Positions 10,423 to 21,686 of a stretch of 64,000 nt of DNA are shown one piece after another. Made by a program: the position numbers and the translations under genes. Origin of the DNA: Melieria omissa (taxonomy: Eukaryota; Arthropoda; Insecta; Diptera; Ulidiidae); NCBI GenBank assembly GCA_963971225.1, contig OZ020270.1, positions 14,247,817 through 14,311,816 on the forward strand. The letters are read 5' to 3'. The notes under the pieces are model-generated. The model was given only the letters and a program-made list of their open reading frames with translations, searched no databases and was not told the DNA's origin. Position 1 is the stretch's first letter, and every line of letters begins with the position of its first letter.

Positions 10423-11104
10423 GCCAAAAATTTTTTAATGGCTTCTTTTTAAATATATATTCCTTTTTTAACGACCCGTGAAAAAAAGATGAATGAACAG
10501 TTTATTTGGTTTCTAGATCTCTTGATTAGTGAATTGTTTGGTTTTGGAGACACATATAATTGTTCGCAAGTTTTAAAATCAATCAACCAAGCGCAGCATA
10601 CGGTTACAAACAACCATACAGCAAAAACATTCGGTTGATGATGACAGGCGCTCATGGGCGGACCTAGGTATGGGTAGAGGAGGGTAGCTCCCCGTACATA
10701 ATTCTATATTTTATATACATATGCTCAGAAATCTATATTCTATTCTATTTGAATTTTATATTCTGAATTCGGAAATGTAGTTATGTCTTTGCCCCCTTTA
10801 ATTTGTTGCTGGGTACGCCCAGGCACTTGCTTTTCGCAAAAAAATGAAAAGATCGGCAAAATCTGCCAAAAATTGTTCAGCGGTCACTTCACTGTCGCAA
10901 TACAGTTACGCCGACGCAGAGGATAGACCTGCTGGCGCCGCAGCTATTGACAATATGTTGCCTTAGCAACGATGTGTGTATATCATGCCAAAGAAAATTA
11001 TTTTCTTTATATTCTTTGATCATGCACAAAATTTTTAGTGCCGATTCATTTGTATCACATTTTTTGAACACATTATTAATTTCCGGTATAACCGATTAAA
11101 ACCT

Positions 11105-12296
11105 TTGACCGGGTGTGGCATAAAGCACTCGTGTCAAAATTGATCGCCTATGGTGTCGGTAGTACCTTCTCTCGTTGGATTACGAGCTTCCTCTATGATC
11201 GCTCTATTCGTGTTGTAGTAGACGGCATAGCCTCGGAAAAACATTCCCTTAGCGCGGGAGTGCCGCAGGGTTCGGTCCTTTCTCCAACCCTTTTCCTGAT
11301 CTTCATCAACGACCTGTTGTCGACGAAGAATCCCATCTACTCGTTTGCGGATCACAGCACCATTTGTCATTCATACTCTTTCACAAAGCGTCCCAGCTCT
11401 GTGGAGATTGAGAGAGAACGGCGCCGTATGAATGACACACTTAATAGCGACCTACAAACAATCTCCAAGTGGGGTCAAGCGAACAGGGTCGATTTTAATC
11501 CCCGCAAGACCCAATGTTGCCTGTTATCCCACAAACGAGTTTCCCCACATCCCAACACATCCCTGGTTATGGGTGGTGTGGGTATTGCAGAATCGGCAGC
11601 TCTTGATGTTCTGGGCATGTCCATTAAGAACGATCTTCGTTGGAACGATCATATTTTTGGCGTGTCGAAAGAAGCAGCCAAGTGCCTCGGCTTCCTAAAG
11701 CGGTGCAAAAAATATTTCACTCCGTCTGATCTCCGCATTATTTACACTACCTATATCCGACCTAAAATGGAGTTTAACTCGCACCTATGGGCGGGGGCTT
11801 CAAAAACCCATTTGGAGCTCCTGGACCGGGTGCAAAACCGTGCGATTAAACTTATAGGGGACAGTAGGGCATCCAGCTCTATTGACTCCTTAGAACATCG
11901 TCGAAACGTGGCATGTGTGGTGTTGTTTTACCGATACTTTTTCGGCAATTGCTCAGTGGAGATGAGCAGTTTGATGCCATCACTCCGGGTATTCCCACGG
12001 GCAACCCGTTTGAACACTGGCGCCCATGCATTCCACGTTGAAACGATGTTCCAGCGCACTACGCATTACAGAGAAAGTTCGTTTCTGGCCCGCACAGCGC
12101 GGCTGTGGAATGGTCTCCCTGCGGATATTTTCCCCAGCACTTATGATCTCGATGGGTTCAAGGCAAGAGTCCATAAACACTTCACTCATAACCCTATCTC
12201 CTAACCTTTATATCCTTCCTGAACCAACGCAATGCTTCGCATTAATAGGGGTCATCCCCTGCGCGTTTGTTCCTGTTAAAAAAAAAAAAAAAAAAA
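11105..12296 (+). mobile_element. 5'-truncated non-LTR retrotransposon (Jockey/CR1 group)
   Basis: Starts within the RT palm (FDRVWHKAL) and ends in 19 A residues at 12278-12296, typical of a truncated reverse-transcribed copy. No clear TSD was found. The family is placed by RT motifs only. Confidence 0.8.
11113..12204 (+). pseudogene. RT C-terminal part of a non-LTR element
   Basis: 363 codons. AGVPQGSVLSPTLFLIFIND is RT block 4. The catalytic box reads FADH (11344-11355) where active enzymes have F/Y-A-D-D, so the second metal-binding Asp is lost. The rest covers the RT thumb and a C-terminal region with RTARLWNGLPADIFP, commonly seen in arthropod elements of this group. There is no endonuclease domain because of 5' truncation. 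The frame is still open, which suggests the insertion is not very old. Confidence 0.85.
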
Positions 12297-12342
12297 GGTT
12301 TATAAAAAAAAGCGTTAAATGTTAATTAAGAAAAATGTTGCT

Positions 12343-12425
12343 TCTCGCCCAGCCTTGAACCCGAGGCGAAATTTACGAAAAAGAAATTACGGATATCTGA
12401 TGTGCTGTCTACCTGTTACACCAAA
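12343..12425 (-). repeat. tRNA-like sequence on the minus strand
   Basis: Read on the minus strand it has TGGTGTAACAGG, a full match to the box A consensus TRGYNNARNNGG, and GTTCAAGGC, a full match to box B GWTCRANNC, separated by a long variable region. No typical SINE body or tail follows. It is a tRNA pseudogene or SINE head. The rest of 12298-12781 shows no feature. Confidence 0.4.
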
Positions 12426-12781
12426 TACAGTACGTGATCGTTGTAGCTAAAATCATAAATATATGTTGCAAAAAAGAATATCACAAGCAAGAAAAGAACT
12501 TCAAAATTAATTCAATCCGACAAAAGTTCTGGATGAGCACATGCAGTTGTGTGCGTAAAATAGCTTTTCGGAAAAAAGCTGTAATTCAGAGCTTGACATT
12601 TTTGTGCCGTTTTCGTCGTATGAGACTGGACATTTATATGATGAGTTATCTGTGCAATAACATTGCTTTTTGCTGTTGTCCTACGAAAATCTAACAGAAA
12701 ATGTTATGAACTTAACATTCTCAAATGCCTACGCTTCGCTCTTCCCGCTCGCATCATAGCAATTTTAGACAGTTTTAATAT

Positions 12782-13204
12782 TGATACGATGAGAAATTCT
12801 GTGCCGCACTGTACAGAAATGCTTTTCTCCGCACGAATGTTTTCCAAGCATACTTTTAGGCATGCACTGTGAAGTACAGCAAAACTGTTATAAATTCGCT
12901 TGGTATAGTCCGATATGGCAAGGATGGTTCTCGAAGAAATGGGCTGTGCGAGAATGGTCGAGCGCTTTCCAATTAGAAGTACAAGAAACTTCGGCGCGAT
13001 AAGAAAAGTGGTATAAAAGCAGCAGTGGCAGCGCAAGGGGTCGAGTCGGTGTTGAGCGAGCAAAGTGGTAACAAGTGTAGATACAAGCAAAGTGTAATAC
13101 TGTAAATAAAGTTAGTTTCTGATTGTTGATTTTTGGCTGAGTAACTGAAGTTGTTTTATTTTCAAAACCAATCCAAACGAACCTGTGAAGTAATTTTCGT
13201 AACA
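12782..13204 (+). repeat. 5' LTR of element B
   Basis: 423 bp with a TATA-type box (GGTATAAAAGCAGCAG near 13009) and AATAAA near 13105, giving a plausible U3-R-U5 layout. It matches 23110-23532. Confidence 0.95.
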
Positions 13205-13206
13205 TT

Positions 13207-13225
13207 TGGTGTCAGAAATTGGGGA
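13207..13225 (+). promoter_or_regulatory. Primer binding site of element B
   Basis: TGGTGTCAGAAATTGGGG starts two bases after the LTR. This sequence resembles the complement of a tRNA-Leu 3' end, used by other Ty3/gypsy families. Confidence 0.7.
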
Positions 13226-13266
13226 TTGTATTACTGAAAGTAAAATAAAATTATAAAAACGGAAAC

Positions 13267-14730
13267 ATGGTTAAACTGGAGCTGCTGAAGGTTGACCAGC
13301 TGAAGAAGGAGCTGGCTGCCTGGAATTTGCCGACTGCTGGCGGTAAGGTGGAGTTGCAGCTGCGTTTGCGAGAGGCGTGTGAATCAAGAGGCATTGATTG
13401 GGCTGCACACGAGTTCGGAACGCAGGAACAAGAGGCGTCGGCCAAGGTGGAGGAATCGCTTGCTGGTGCTGCGTCGATGCAAAGTACGACTGCAGCGGCT
13501 GCGCCACTACAAGCAATGGACATGAGCCAGCTTATGGTTGCACTTAAAGGCATGTTTGGGACTTCCAACCGTGAAATGGCAGCCAAAATGGAAAATGAAA
13601 ATCGTGAAATGTCGGCGCAAATGGCAGCGAAACTGGAAACCACGAATCAGGAACTGTCGGCGCAAATGGCAGCGAAACTGGAAACTACGAATCAGGAAAT
13701 TTCCGCAAAAATCGAAACTACGAACCGAGAAGTAACAGAGCGAATGGAAACCAAGCTTCAGGAAAATTCTGCGCGCTTGGAGCAGAAAGTGGAAGAGATT
13801 TCGAACAGGATTAATGTGAAAGTTGAGCACCTGGAGACGCGAGTAGAACATTTAGACAAACGAGTTGACAGTCTGGAGGATTCGGTAAACAGAAAAATCG
13901 ACGAGCGGCTTAGAGAAGTACAGCCACGAGAATGTTTGCCGCCGGTTCCGGAAAGTTTCGCCACCCGAACAGAAGTGCCTACTTATGATGGTGCTACGCC
14001 GTTCGATACATTTAAACTGCAATTCGACTTAGCTGCTTTGGAAAATCAGTGGACCGATATCAGGAAGGGTCGGAGATTGGCTCTGGCGCTGAAAGGTCCT
14101 GCGGCTGAGGTAATGAAATCAGTTCCGGAATGTTCGAGAAGTGATTACGAGGCCGTCATGAGAGCGTTGGCAGTGAAGTACAGCAACGAGCACAACCATA
14201 CGCTGTACTACTGTGAGCTGAAGAACCGCAGGCAGAGAGCCAGCGAGGCGCTGCAGACATATGCAGCAGACATTGAGCGGCTCGTACAGTTGTGCTACCC
14301 AAAATTCGGAGCTGATGATCTCGAGAGGATGAAGATTGAGTCGTTCATTGAAGGTCTTCATGACCCCGAGACACGTCGCAGTGCGTTGATGATGGGCAAG
14401 GCGACATACAAGGAAACGGTGACCAGCGCGATGACATATGAGGCGACATGGATTGGAGGCACTCGGTATGCACCTGCAAGGATACGCCAAATCCAGCCAG
14501 ACAGCGAAATTTCGATCCAGGCCATAAGCTCTGAGACACCGGGCAGGCCACGGGTTGTCTCCTCTAAAGTTGTTTGCTGGACATGTGGCAAGCAGGGTCA
14601 CATAGCACGAGACTGCCGCCAACGAAAGAGGCGTTCCCGTTCTCGTTCGCAATCGCCTGAAGCGAGTAATACTGACAGTAGAGGCCCAGCCAACAAGCGC
14701 AGGGCTGAGGACGACGAGTCGTTAAACTAA
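13267..14730 (+). CDS. gag: Gag of element B with N-terminal SAP domain and coiled coil
   Basis: 487 codons from ATG 13267. Residues 5-40 (VDQLKKELAAWNLPTAGGK...) read as a SAP-type helix-loop-helix, a fold known for DNA/RNA binding. Residues about 95-220 are a repetitive heptad region (NREMAAKM, TTNQE repeats), a long coiled coil probably driving multimerisation. Then come a capsid-like domain with FDLAALENQWTDIRKGRRL, a CCHC knuckle CWTCGKQGHIARDC near residue 440, and a basic RS tail. The frame is intact. The pol frame overlaps its last codons and is shifted. Confidence 0.9.
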   Translation: MVKLELLKVDQLKKELAAWNLPTAGGKVELQLRLREACESRGIDWAAHEFGTQEQEASAKVEESLAGAASMQSTTAAAAPLQAMDMSQLMVALKGMFGTSNREMAAKMENENREMSAQMAAKLETTNQELSAQMAAKLETTNQEISAKIETTNREVTERMETKLQENSARLEQKVEEISNRINVKVEHLETRVEHLDKRVDSLEDSVNRKIDERLREVQPRECLPPVPESFATRTEVPTYDGATPFDTFKLQFDLAALENQWTDIRKGRRLALALKGPAAEVMKSVPECSRSDYEAVMRALAVKYSNEHNHTLYYCELKNRRQRASEALQTYAADIERLVQLCYPKFGADDLERMKIESFIEGLHDPETRRSALMMGKATYKETVTSAMTYEATWIGGTRYAPARIRQIQPDSEISIQAISSETPGRPRVVSSKVVCWTCGKQGHIARDCRQRKRRSRSRSQSPEASNTDSRGPANKRRAEDDESLN

Positions 14731-16908
14731 AACGGGTCAGCCCAAAGGGGCGTGAGCTGATCCCCACAACCTGCTGCCCTACCGTCCTTGTCTCACACTT
14801 GAAACGACAACCCAGCAGCTTGACGATTGAAGGAAAGATAGATGGAAAGTTGTTCGTGTTGACACTGGATACTGGAGCGTCATATTCGATCATAAAAAGG
14901 AAGCTCCTGAAGAACTGGGAACCGCTGCATGGCATACAGCTAAGGACTGCGACTGGCGAGCGCGCGCCGGTGAGAGGAAAAGTAACGAAAACAGTTGCTA
15001 TCGGCACCAGCAGCCTGGAACATGAGTTCATCGTCGCGGATATAATGGACGACGTGATTATCGGCGTGGATTTCATGATTAGGCACGGTTTTACGCTGGA
15101 CCTGAAAGGAAATGTGCTGAGGTATGCCAACGTTGAATTCCCCCTGCATACTGGCTATGAGCGAAGCGTGGTGGTAAGGAAAGTTGTCTCGTGTCAACAC
15201 CAGAAGATACTAGCGAATTCCGAGGCGATTGTGTGGGCAAAGGTGGACGAGGACGATGGGACAAGTCGGCTGTGGGTTGTAGAAGCGCCAAAACAAGGAT
15301 ACGACAACATAATTATCGGACGTACATTAGTGGAACCCAAAAATGGAAAAATACCAGTCAGGATACTCAACCCACTGAACACACCCAGATATGTCGGAAA
15401 AGATGCGGTCATTGGCGAGTGTAGAGAGGCTGAAGCAGTTGTCAATTGCGAAAGCAGTCCACCCGGAGGAAGTAAGAAAAGCAGTTCTAACATGGACGCC
15501 ATACCGCAGAACCAGTGGAGCAGCGAATTGACAGCCGAGCAGAAACAGAAGGCACGGTCACTCCTGCAGCACTGTGGGTCCATATTTGCAACGGAGGCGG
15601 GCGGAAGAACAGCCATAGTGAAACACAACATCGATACCGGAAGTGCAAAACCAATCCGCCAACCGCCAAGACGAGTTCCTCTGGCCAAGAGGGAAGAGGT
15701 CAATTTGATTGAAAACATGCATAAAGAAAAGGTCATAGAGCCTTCGTCAGGTCCTTGGTGCTCGCCGGTCGTGCTAGTCAAGAAAAAGGATGGCAGTACC
15801 CGATTTTGTGTCGACTATCGAAAGCTCAATGACGTGACCAAGAAGGACAGCTATCCACTACCTCGGATCGATGACACCCTGGACACACTGTCAGGCACAC
15901 AGTGGTTTTCCACACTCGACTTACGCAGCGGCTATTGGCAGGTGGAGCTTGCAGACCAGGACAAGGAGAAAACAGCTTTTAGTGTTGGCGACGGTTTGTG
16001 GCAGTTCACCGTCATGCCGTTTGGGCTCTGCAACGCACCAGCAACATTCGAGCGGTTAATGGAGCGTGTGCTGAAAGGGCTGCATTGGCGGACGTGTCTG
16101 GTATACCTTGACGACATAATCGTGATGGGCAAAAGCTTCGACGACCACCTGGAAAAGCTGAAGGAGGTATTTGGGCGTATACAAAACGCCGGCCTTAAAC
16201 TCAACCCAAAGAAGTGCTCGTTGTTCCAAAAAGAGGTCAAGTATCTGGGCCACACGGTTTCCGCTCGCGGCGTACATACGGACGAAGGCAAGATCACGGC
16301 AGTGAAGGAGTGGCCCCGACCACGCAATCTACACGAACTCCGCAGTTTCCTGGGCTTGTGCACATACTACCGAAGATTCGTTCCAGGATTTGCGAACATA
16401 GCTGGCAGCTTGCACAAACTGACGAAAAAGAATCAAGCCTTCGCGTGGGGTGAAGAACAGGAGCAGGCTTTTGCACGGCTGAAGGAAAAATTGTGCACTG
16501 CTCCAATTCTGGCCTTCCCCGTGCCTGGAGAGATGTTTGTGCTGGATACAGATGCAAGTGGGCATAGTATTGGTGGTGTGCTTTTACAGATAATAGATGG
16601 CCAAGAACAAGTGATAGCCTACTACAGCAAAATCTTGTCAAAGCCTGAACGCAACTACTGTGTGACACGAAGGGAGTTGCTCGCAGTACTGGAATGCGTG
16701 AAACACTTCCATAAATACCTGTATGGGCAAAAGTTTCGCCTGCGCACAGATCATGCGGCATTAAAATGGCTACTGAACTTTAAAGATCCAGAAGGCCAAT
16801 TGGCGCGGTTGATCGAGCGGCTGCAGAGCTACGACTACACGGTAGAGCATCGCAAGGGTAGCAGCCATGGAAATGCCGATGCCTTGTCACGCCGTCCGTG
16901 CAAAACCG

Positions 16909-16910
<2 letters not shown>
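14709..16910 (+). pseudogene. pol: Protease-RT-RNase H part of element B pol
   Basis: The frame is open from 14709 and overlaps gag by 22 bases in a different frame, consistent with programmed frameshifting into a Gag-Pol fusion (inference). The first ATG lies far downstream. Protease LTLDTGASYSII, RT with CVDYRKLNDVT and YLDDIIVMG, RNase H with LDTDASGHSIGGVLL and ADALSRR are all present. The frame is cut by the T-run of the inserted Jockey element at 16911. Everything up to that point looks intact. Confidence 0.9.
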
Positions 16911-16941
<31 letters not shown>

Positions 16942-17065
16942 TCCCAAATTGATTACATCTGCCCGTGGGCACTTAGTAATTGAGTTAACAGGGGTGGGAA
17001 GATAGTTACTACATTAAATCAATACTTAAGTAATATGTTTAACGATTTTGAGTACATTATTAGGT

Positions 17066-19771
17066 TTATGTTTTAGTAATTTCTGCTATTATAGCGCTTG
17101 TGTCTGTTAATGCTGTCGGTGTAGTTCTCTTCAGTCTTCTCTCCTTTGTTAGTTCCATTTGAGGTATTCGTTGCACTTCTTTGTTTGAATGGGTTAGGAG
17201 TCTAAGTGCGTGCTTGGTACTGCTTTTCTCGATTACGTCTTTGACGGGTTCTATGTTTAAGTCGCGGTGGATATCGTCATTCGTTATATACCAGGGTGCA
17301 TTGGTGATAGTCCTTAAAATTTTTGATTGTAGTCGTTGGATTATTTGTATGTTTGATTTGCTGGCTGTCCCCCATAGTTCTATGCCGTATTTCCATATTG
17401 GTGTTATCATCGTTTTATATATTAATAGTTTATTGAATAGCGACAGTTTTGAGTCCTTGTTGAGTAGCCAGTACAGTTGTCGGAATCGGTTTTTCACTTC
17501 GTTCCTTTTCTGAATTATGTGGTCCTTCCAAGTCAGCTTTGCGTCAATGGTTATGCCCAGATATTTGGCTTTTTTGTCTTGTGCGATTGGTGTGTTATTA
17601 ATTGTCAGGATTTGATGGTCATATTTTCGGTTTGTATAAATTACTTGGACAGTTTTGTCTGCGTTTACTTCAATTCCCCATTTCGTGAACCAGGTCATCG
17701 TTGTGTTGATCAGCTGCTGCAGCTTCAATGAAGCAACGTTTATGCTTTTGTCAGACGCTATTAGAACAGTGTCGTCGGCGAAAGTGGCAATCATTCTGTC
17801 GTCCATTGGATTGGGTATGTCATGTGTATAGATGATGTACAGTAATGGTCCCAAAACGCTACCTTGTGGCACTCCAGCCTCCATTTTTAATATCTCTGAG
17901 CATTCGTCCTGATATTTAACATAGAAATAGCGGTCGCTAAGATAGCTTCGGAGTAGTTGATAATAGTCAGGTGGAAATATTTGTTTTAACTTAAATAATA
18001 GTCCCGGGTGCCATACGCTATCAAAAGCCTTCGCCACGTCAAGGTAGATTGCAGCGCAGAAGTTCTTTTTGTCAATTTCATTTAATATTTTGTTGGTCAC
18101 TCTGTGCACTTGTTGAATTGTCGAATGCTTTCGTCGAAATCCGAATTGATGGCTGGGAATTATCTTCTTTTCTTGTATTATTGGGTCAAGGCGGTCATGA
18201 ATCAAGTTTTCGAATAGTTTAGAGAGGATGGGTAGAAGACTAATAGGTCTGTATGATGATGGCTTAGTCGCGTCTTTGTTCGGTTTTGGCAGTGCAATGA
18301 TTTCGGATACTTTCCATGGTGCAGGGAAGTGTTTTATTCTTATTGAAGAGTTGAAGATGTTTCTAAGGTATATAATTCCATCGTCAGGTAGTTCTTTTAG
18401 TATATGTCCATTGATTTTGTCATAACCCGGGGATTTTTTGTTATTTATGGCCTTGATCTTTCGCCTAATTTCGTCCAGGGTTACTTTTTTGAATGCTTTA
18501 TATTCAGCGTCAGGAAGAATAGGTAGGTTATATTCTTTGGTGTCTTTTGAATTTGTGAAGGTCGTTTTAAAGTGTTTAGCAAGCACACTAGCTTTCTCCA
18601 ATGGTGTTTTGGCCCAAGTGTTGTCTGATGTTAGTATTGCATGTTGATGTGGTGTTGACCTCTTTATCTTCGACGTTGCTCGCCAGAGAGAGTAATTACT
18701 GTTTTTTGTGGTGTCAAGACCAGATAGAAAGATTTGCATTTTTTTATTTTCGTTGTCCTTAAGCATCTCTTTGATGTCCTTAGTTAATTTGTTAAGTCGT
18801 GATTTGTCTGCGGGAAGTCTTGTTATTTGCCACTGTTTCCTTAATCTTCTTTTTAATTTTATTGCCTTTTTTATTGAATTTGGGATGTCATTTTTAACAT
18901 CTTTGGTCCTTAATAATGGTGTTGATCTAGAGATCGCGTCCATAATTACGTCGGCAAAGTGTGCAACTGCGCTGTCAATCTGTTCTTCCGTTTTGAGTGG
19001 TACGTCGCGGTTTAGAGTATGTTGTAATTTTTGACGAAATGAATTCCAGTTAGTAAGTTTGTTATATGGTGTACCGTGATGTATTTCGAGGTCAGGCGCG
19101 GTGAGATATGTCAAGAATATTGGTGAGTGGTCAGAAGATAAATCGTAATTAGGCTCTATTGTCAAGTGGTTACGGCTTACGTTTTTGTAGATATAGAAGT
19201 CAATAAGGTCTGGTTTCTTCTTCATATCAGTGGGCCAGTAAGTGGGCTCTCCGGTGCTTATATGGTCACTTTTATTTTTGTTTATTGCGTCGAGTAGTTC
19301 TTTGCCTTTACGATTTGTCAATCTGGATCCCCATGCTGAGTTTTTCGCGTTGTAGTCGCCTCCAGCAATAAACCTGTTGCCAAGGGTTTTTAGGTAGTCA
19401 AGGTATTGAGTAGCTGTGTTGTTGTGTTTCGGCGGGCAGTAAGTACTAGATATAGTCAGGAATCCGGATTGATCTTCTATTTGAATTGTCGTAGCTTGTA
19501 TGTTCTCTCTCCTATAGGCGTCAAGTTCGATGCATTTGATTTTATGTCGAATGATGATAGCTGTGCCTCCATGCGCTTTATTGTCCGGATGATTAGTGTG
19601 GAATATTTTGTAGTTGGGTATTTTAACGTAGCTCTTGTTTGTCAGATGAGTCTCAGCCACTAGCAGGATGTCAATTGTGTTGTCAATCAGGAACGATTTA
19701 AGTTCGTGGGTATGTTGGCATAAGCCGTTTGCATTCCAAAGTGCGATTTTTAAGCTATTTTGTCTGGTCAT
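17066..19771 (-). CDS. Jockey ORF2: endonuclease and reverse transcriptase
   Basis: 901 codons. The N-terminal APE-type endonuclease has IALWNANGL, LLVAETHLT and SSDHSPIF. The RT has SYRPISLLPILSKLFENL, AGVPQGSVLGPLLY and the catalytic FADDTVLIA (near residue 660). There is no RNase H domain, as in the Jockey clade. It starts 17 bases inside the end of ORF1, implying reinitiation or another overlap mechanism. The protein nicks target DNA and copies the element RNA from the nick. No breaks seen. Confidence 0.93.
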   Translation of the reverse strand: MTRQNSLKIALWNANGLCQHTHELKSFLIDNTIDILLVAETHLTNKSYVKIPNYKIFHTNHPDNKAHGGTAIIIRHKIKCIELDAYRRENIQATTIQIEDQSGFLTISSTYCPPKHNNTATQYLDYLKTLGNRFIAGGDYNAKNSAWGSRLTNRKGKELLDAINKNKSDHISTGEPTYWPTDMKKKPDLIDFYIYKNVSRNHLTIEPNYDLSSDHSPIFLTYLTAPDLEIHHGTPYNKLTNWNSFRQKLQHTLNRDVPLKTEEQIDSAVAHFADVIMDAISRSTPLLRTKDVKNDIPNSIKKAIKLKRRLRKQWQITRLPADKSRLNKLTKDIKEMLKDNENKKMQIFLSGLDTTKNSNYSLWRATSKIKRSTPHQHAILTSDNTWAKTPLEKASVLAKHFKTTFTNSKDTKEYNLPILPDAEYKAFKKVTLDEIRRKIKAINNKKSPGYDKINGHILKELPDDGIIYLRNIFNSSIRIKHFPAPWKVSEIIALPKPNKDATKPSSYRPISLLPILSKLFENLIHDRLDPIIQEKKIIPSHQFGFRRKHSTIQQVHRVTNKILNEIDKKNFCAAIYLDVAKAFDSVWHPGLLFKLKQIFPPDYYQLLRSYLSDRYFYVKYQDECSEILKMEAGVPQGSVLGPLLYIIYTHDIPNPMDDRMIATFADDTVLIASDKSINVASLKLQQLINTTMTWFTKWGIEVNADKTVQVIYTNRKYDHQILTINNTPIAQDKKAKYLGITIDAKLTWKDHIIQKRNEVKNRFRQLYWLLNKDSKLSLFNKLLIYKTMITPIWKYGIELWGTASKSNIQIIQRLQSKILRTITNAPWYITNDDIHRDLNIEPVKDVIEKSSTKHALRLLTHSNKEVQRIPQMELTKERRLKRTTPTALTDTSAIIAEITKT

Positions 19772-21449
19772 TTAATTTCGTTACTAGGAGCGTGATAATG
19801 GACATCATGTTAGACATTTGCGAGATTAGTTGTTTCATCATATCCTTTATTTCGTGGAGTTCGTTAATTGCTGGTGGAGGTTCAGGTGATACTTGTTGTG
19901 GTACGGAGTTCAAAGCTGCTGTCTGGGCAAATGTCATATTAGGTGTCACTGTTGATGTTTGCGAGGGTTTGTTATTTGCGCTTAGTGGTTGGGTTTGCTT
20001 TTTTTCGTCTATGTTATTCGAGGTCAAGTGTTTTTGTCTTAGTGCTGGAAAGCGTTGGATTCTCAGTGCTTTATAAACCATACACCCTTTATAGTTGGCG
20101 GTGTGATTTCCCCCACATAGAGCGCATTTGATATTATTGTGGTCCGGACTTATCTTACAGTCATTTGTTTTGTGCTCACCTGCACATTTGACGCATATAG
20201 AGATTTTTGTACAAAAGTTTTTGGTATGTCCGTATTTTTGACAATTCGTGCATTGAGGTATGATTCTTTTTGGGTGTGGCGGTTCAAAATTCACCTTGCA
20301 GTGAAGTAGAGATGTTATCGAGTATATGTCTTTGTTATTGTGGTTTGGTTTCAGTTCAATCGAGAACATTGGTAGTGGTTTTTTCGTACCTGATTGTAGT
20401 ATGTTATGGATATGCGTCACTTCATGGCCGTATTCGTTAAGATGTTGTATAATTTCGTCTGTATTGGTTGAATAATGCATGTTACGCAGTATTACTTTAA
20501 ATCCCCTTTGCTCCTTTGGTTTGAAGGTGTAATATTGTGTGTTTTTGTCTTTCAATAGTTTGATGACTGATGTATAGTTTGGTGAATTATTTGTTTGGAT
20601 TTTTATTTCGTTATTTTGTAGTACTCGGAGTTCGTATTTAACATTAGAAATAGAGTTTAAGGCGGCGGTTAATTTGTTAACGTTCTCAACATTTTGCACA
20701 TAAATTGGTGGTGGTTTTGGCATATTTGCCGTGTTTTGATTTTGTTGGTTTGTTGATTTAATTGTCCCACTGTCACGTTCTTGTGAGACATTTTCGCATT
20801 GCTCAATGTTTGCTAGTGGCGCAAATCTATTGGACTCACTCAGCCAGTATGATGTTAGCGACGTTTGTTTTGCTGTTTGTGTTTTATGTTTTTTATTTGC
20901 TTTAGTGCTTTCGCTTGTTTTATCGGGAGAGTTGCGCGTACGTTTTGTTGGGTTGTTCTCATTTGGTGTTGGTAGTTGTTTCTTTTGCTGAAGAGTGGAG
21001 ATGCCAGCAGACATAATTGGGGCAGACGTCATAACTACAGACGTTGTTGTTGTGTTTTCAATGACCGATGCGAGAGTCGTTACGGGAATGTTGATTGTTG
21101 GTGTTGCTTGAGCGAAAACTGAGGGACATGTTTGTGTGGGTGTTTCACACTGTTCGCTCCAGCTGGGAGTACCAACAGATGTGCGTACATGCAGGTTACT
21201 GGCAGTGGTAGACTCAGTTTCTGCGAGAGTTTGGGGAGTTGTTTTTGCATAAGCGAGTGCCGTTTTCGCGCCTTTCAGTTCCGCACAGTTTTTTATGTCG
21301 ATAGCGGCTTGCATCGATGGTGAGGAAGATCGCGCTCGCGGTTCAGTTGAGTCGGATCTCACGCTGTCTGTTACTATTGTGAAGTACGCGTTTCTCTTGT
21401 CTACACTTGATGTTGAGAGCCTGCGTTCGCTCTGGCGAACGACAGACAT
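19755..21449 (-). CDS. Jockey ORF1: nucleic-acid-binding Gag-like protein
   Basis: 564 codons. The N-half is low-complexity, rich in Thr, Ser and Gln, with basic patches. The C-half has the RNA-binding-like region before three CCHC-type fingers (CTNCQKYGHTKNFC, CVKCAGEHKTNDC, CALCGGNHTANYKGC), the usual Jockey/telomeric-element Gag layout. It is expected to coat element RNA and carry it to the nucleus. Upstream of ORF2 with a 17-base overlap. Confidence 0.92.
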   Translation of the reverse strand: MSVVRQSERRLSTSSVDKRNAYFTIVTDSVRSDSTEPRARSSSPSMQAAIDIKNCAELKGAKTALAYAKTTPQTLAETESTTASNLHVRTSVGTPSWSEQCETPTQTCPSVFAQATPTINIPVTTLASVIENTTTTSVVMTSAPIMSAGISTLQQKKQLPTPNENNPTKRTRNSPDKTSESTKANKKHKTQTAKQTSLTSYWLSESNRFAPLANIEQCENVSQERDSGTIKSTNQQNQNTANMPKPPPIYVQNVENVNKLTAALNSISNVKYELRVLQNNEIKIQTNNSPNYTSVIKLLKDKNTQYYTFKPKEQRGFKVILRNMHYSTNTDEIIQHLNEYGHEVTHIHNILQSGTKKPLPMFSIELKPNHNNKDIYSITSLLHCKVNFEPPHPKRIIPQCTNCQKYGHTKNFCTKISICVKCAGEHKTNDCKISPDHNNIKCALCGGNHTANYKGCMVYKALRIQRFPALRQKHLTSNNIDEKKQTQPLSANNKPSQTSTVTPNMTFAQTAALNSVPQQVSPEPPPAINELHEIKDMMKQLISQMSNMMSIITLLVTKLNDQTK

Positions 21450-21686
21450 AGTGATTGTTTTGGAACCTTATCGGAGTTTGTTTATGCTTTTATTTTAGTA
21501 TAAGCAAGAATTTTGCTTATTTATTTATTTTTTTGGTTTTTGTTTTTCGCACAATTGCCAAAGAGTCACTGTCTCATAGATTGTACAATTGATTGATTTT
21601 GTATTTGATTAAACACACTAGAGTACAAGATTTTTCGGAGCGATTCGAATACACGTCTTATCACTTTGCCACTTATACAGCATATT

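Larger units (their letters stand above)
16911..21686 (-). mobile_element. Full-length Jockey-type non-LTR element inserted in B pol
   Basis: The 4776-bp insertion is bounded by TSD ACCGAA (16905-16910, 21687-21692). It ends in a 28-base poly(A) on the minus strand (T-run 16911-16938). It has a 5' UTR of about 240 bp and two long uninterrupted frames. The uninterrupted relative in element C confirms the empty site. Everything needed for autonomous movement seems present. Confidence 0.95.

Noticed and set aside
13251..13851. Long antisense frames opposite the element B gag
   Set aside because: They mirror the repetitive coiled-coil codons of gag and have no domain of their own.
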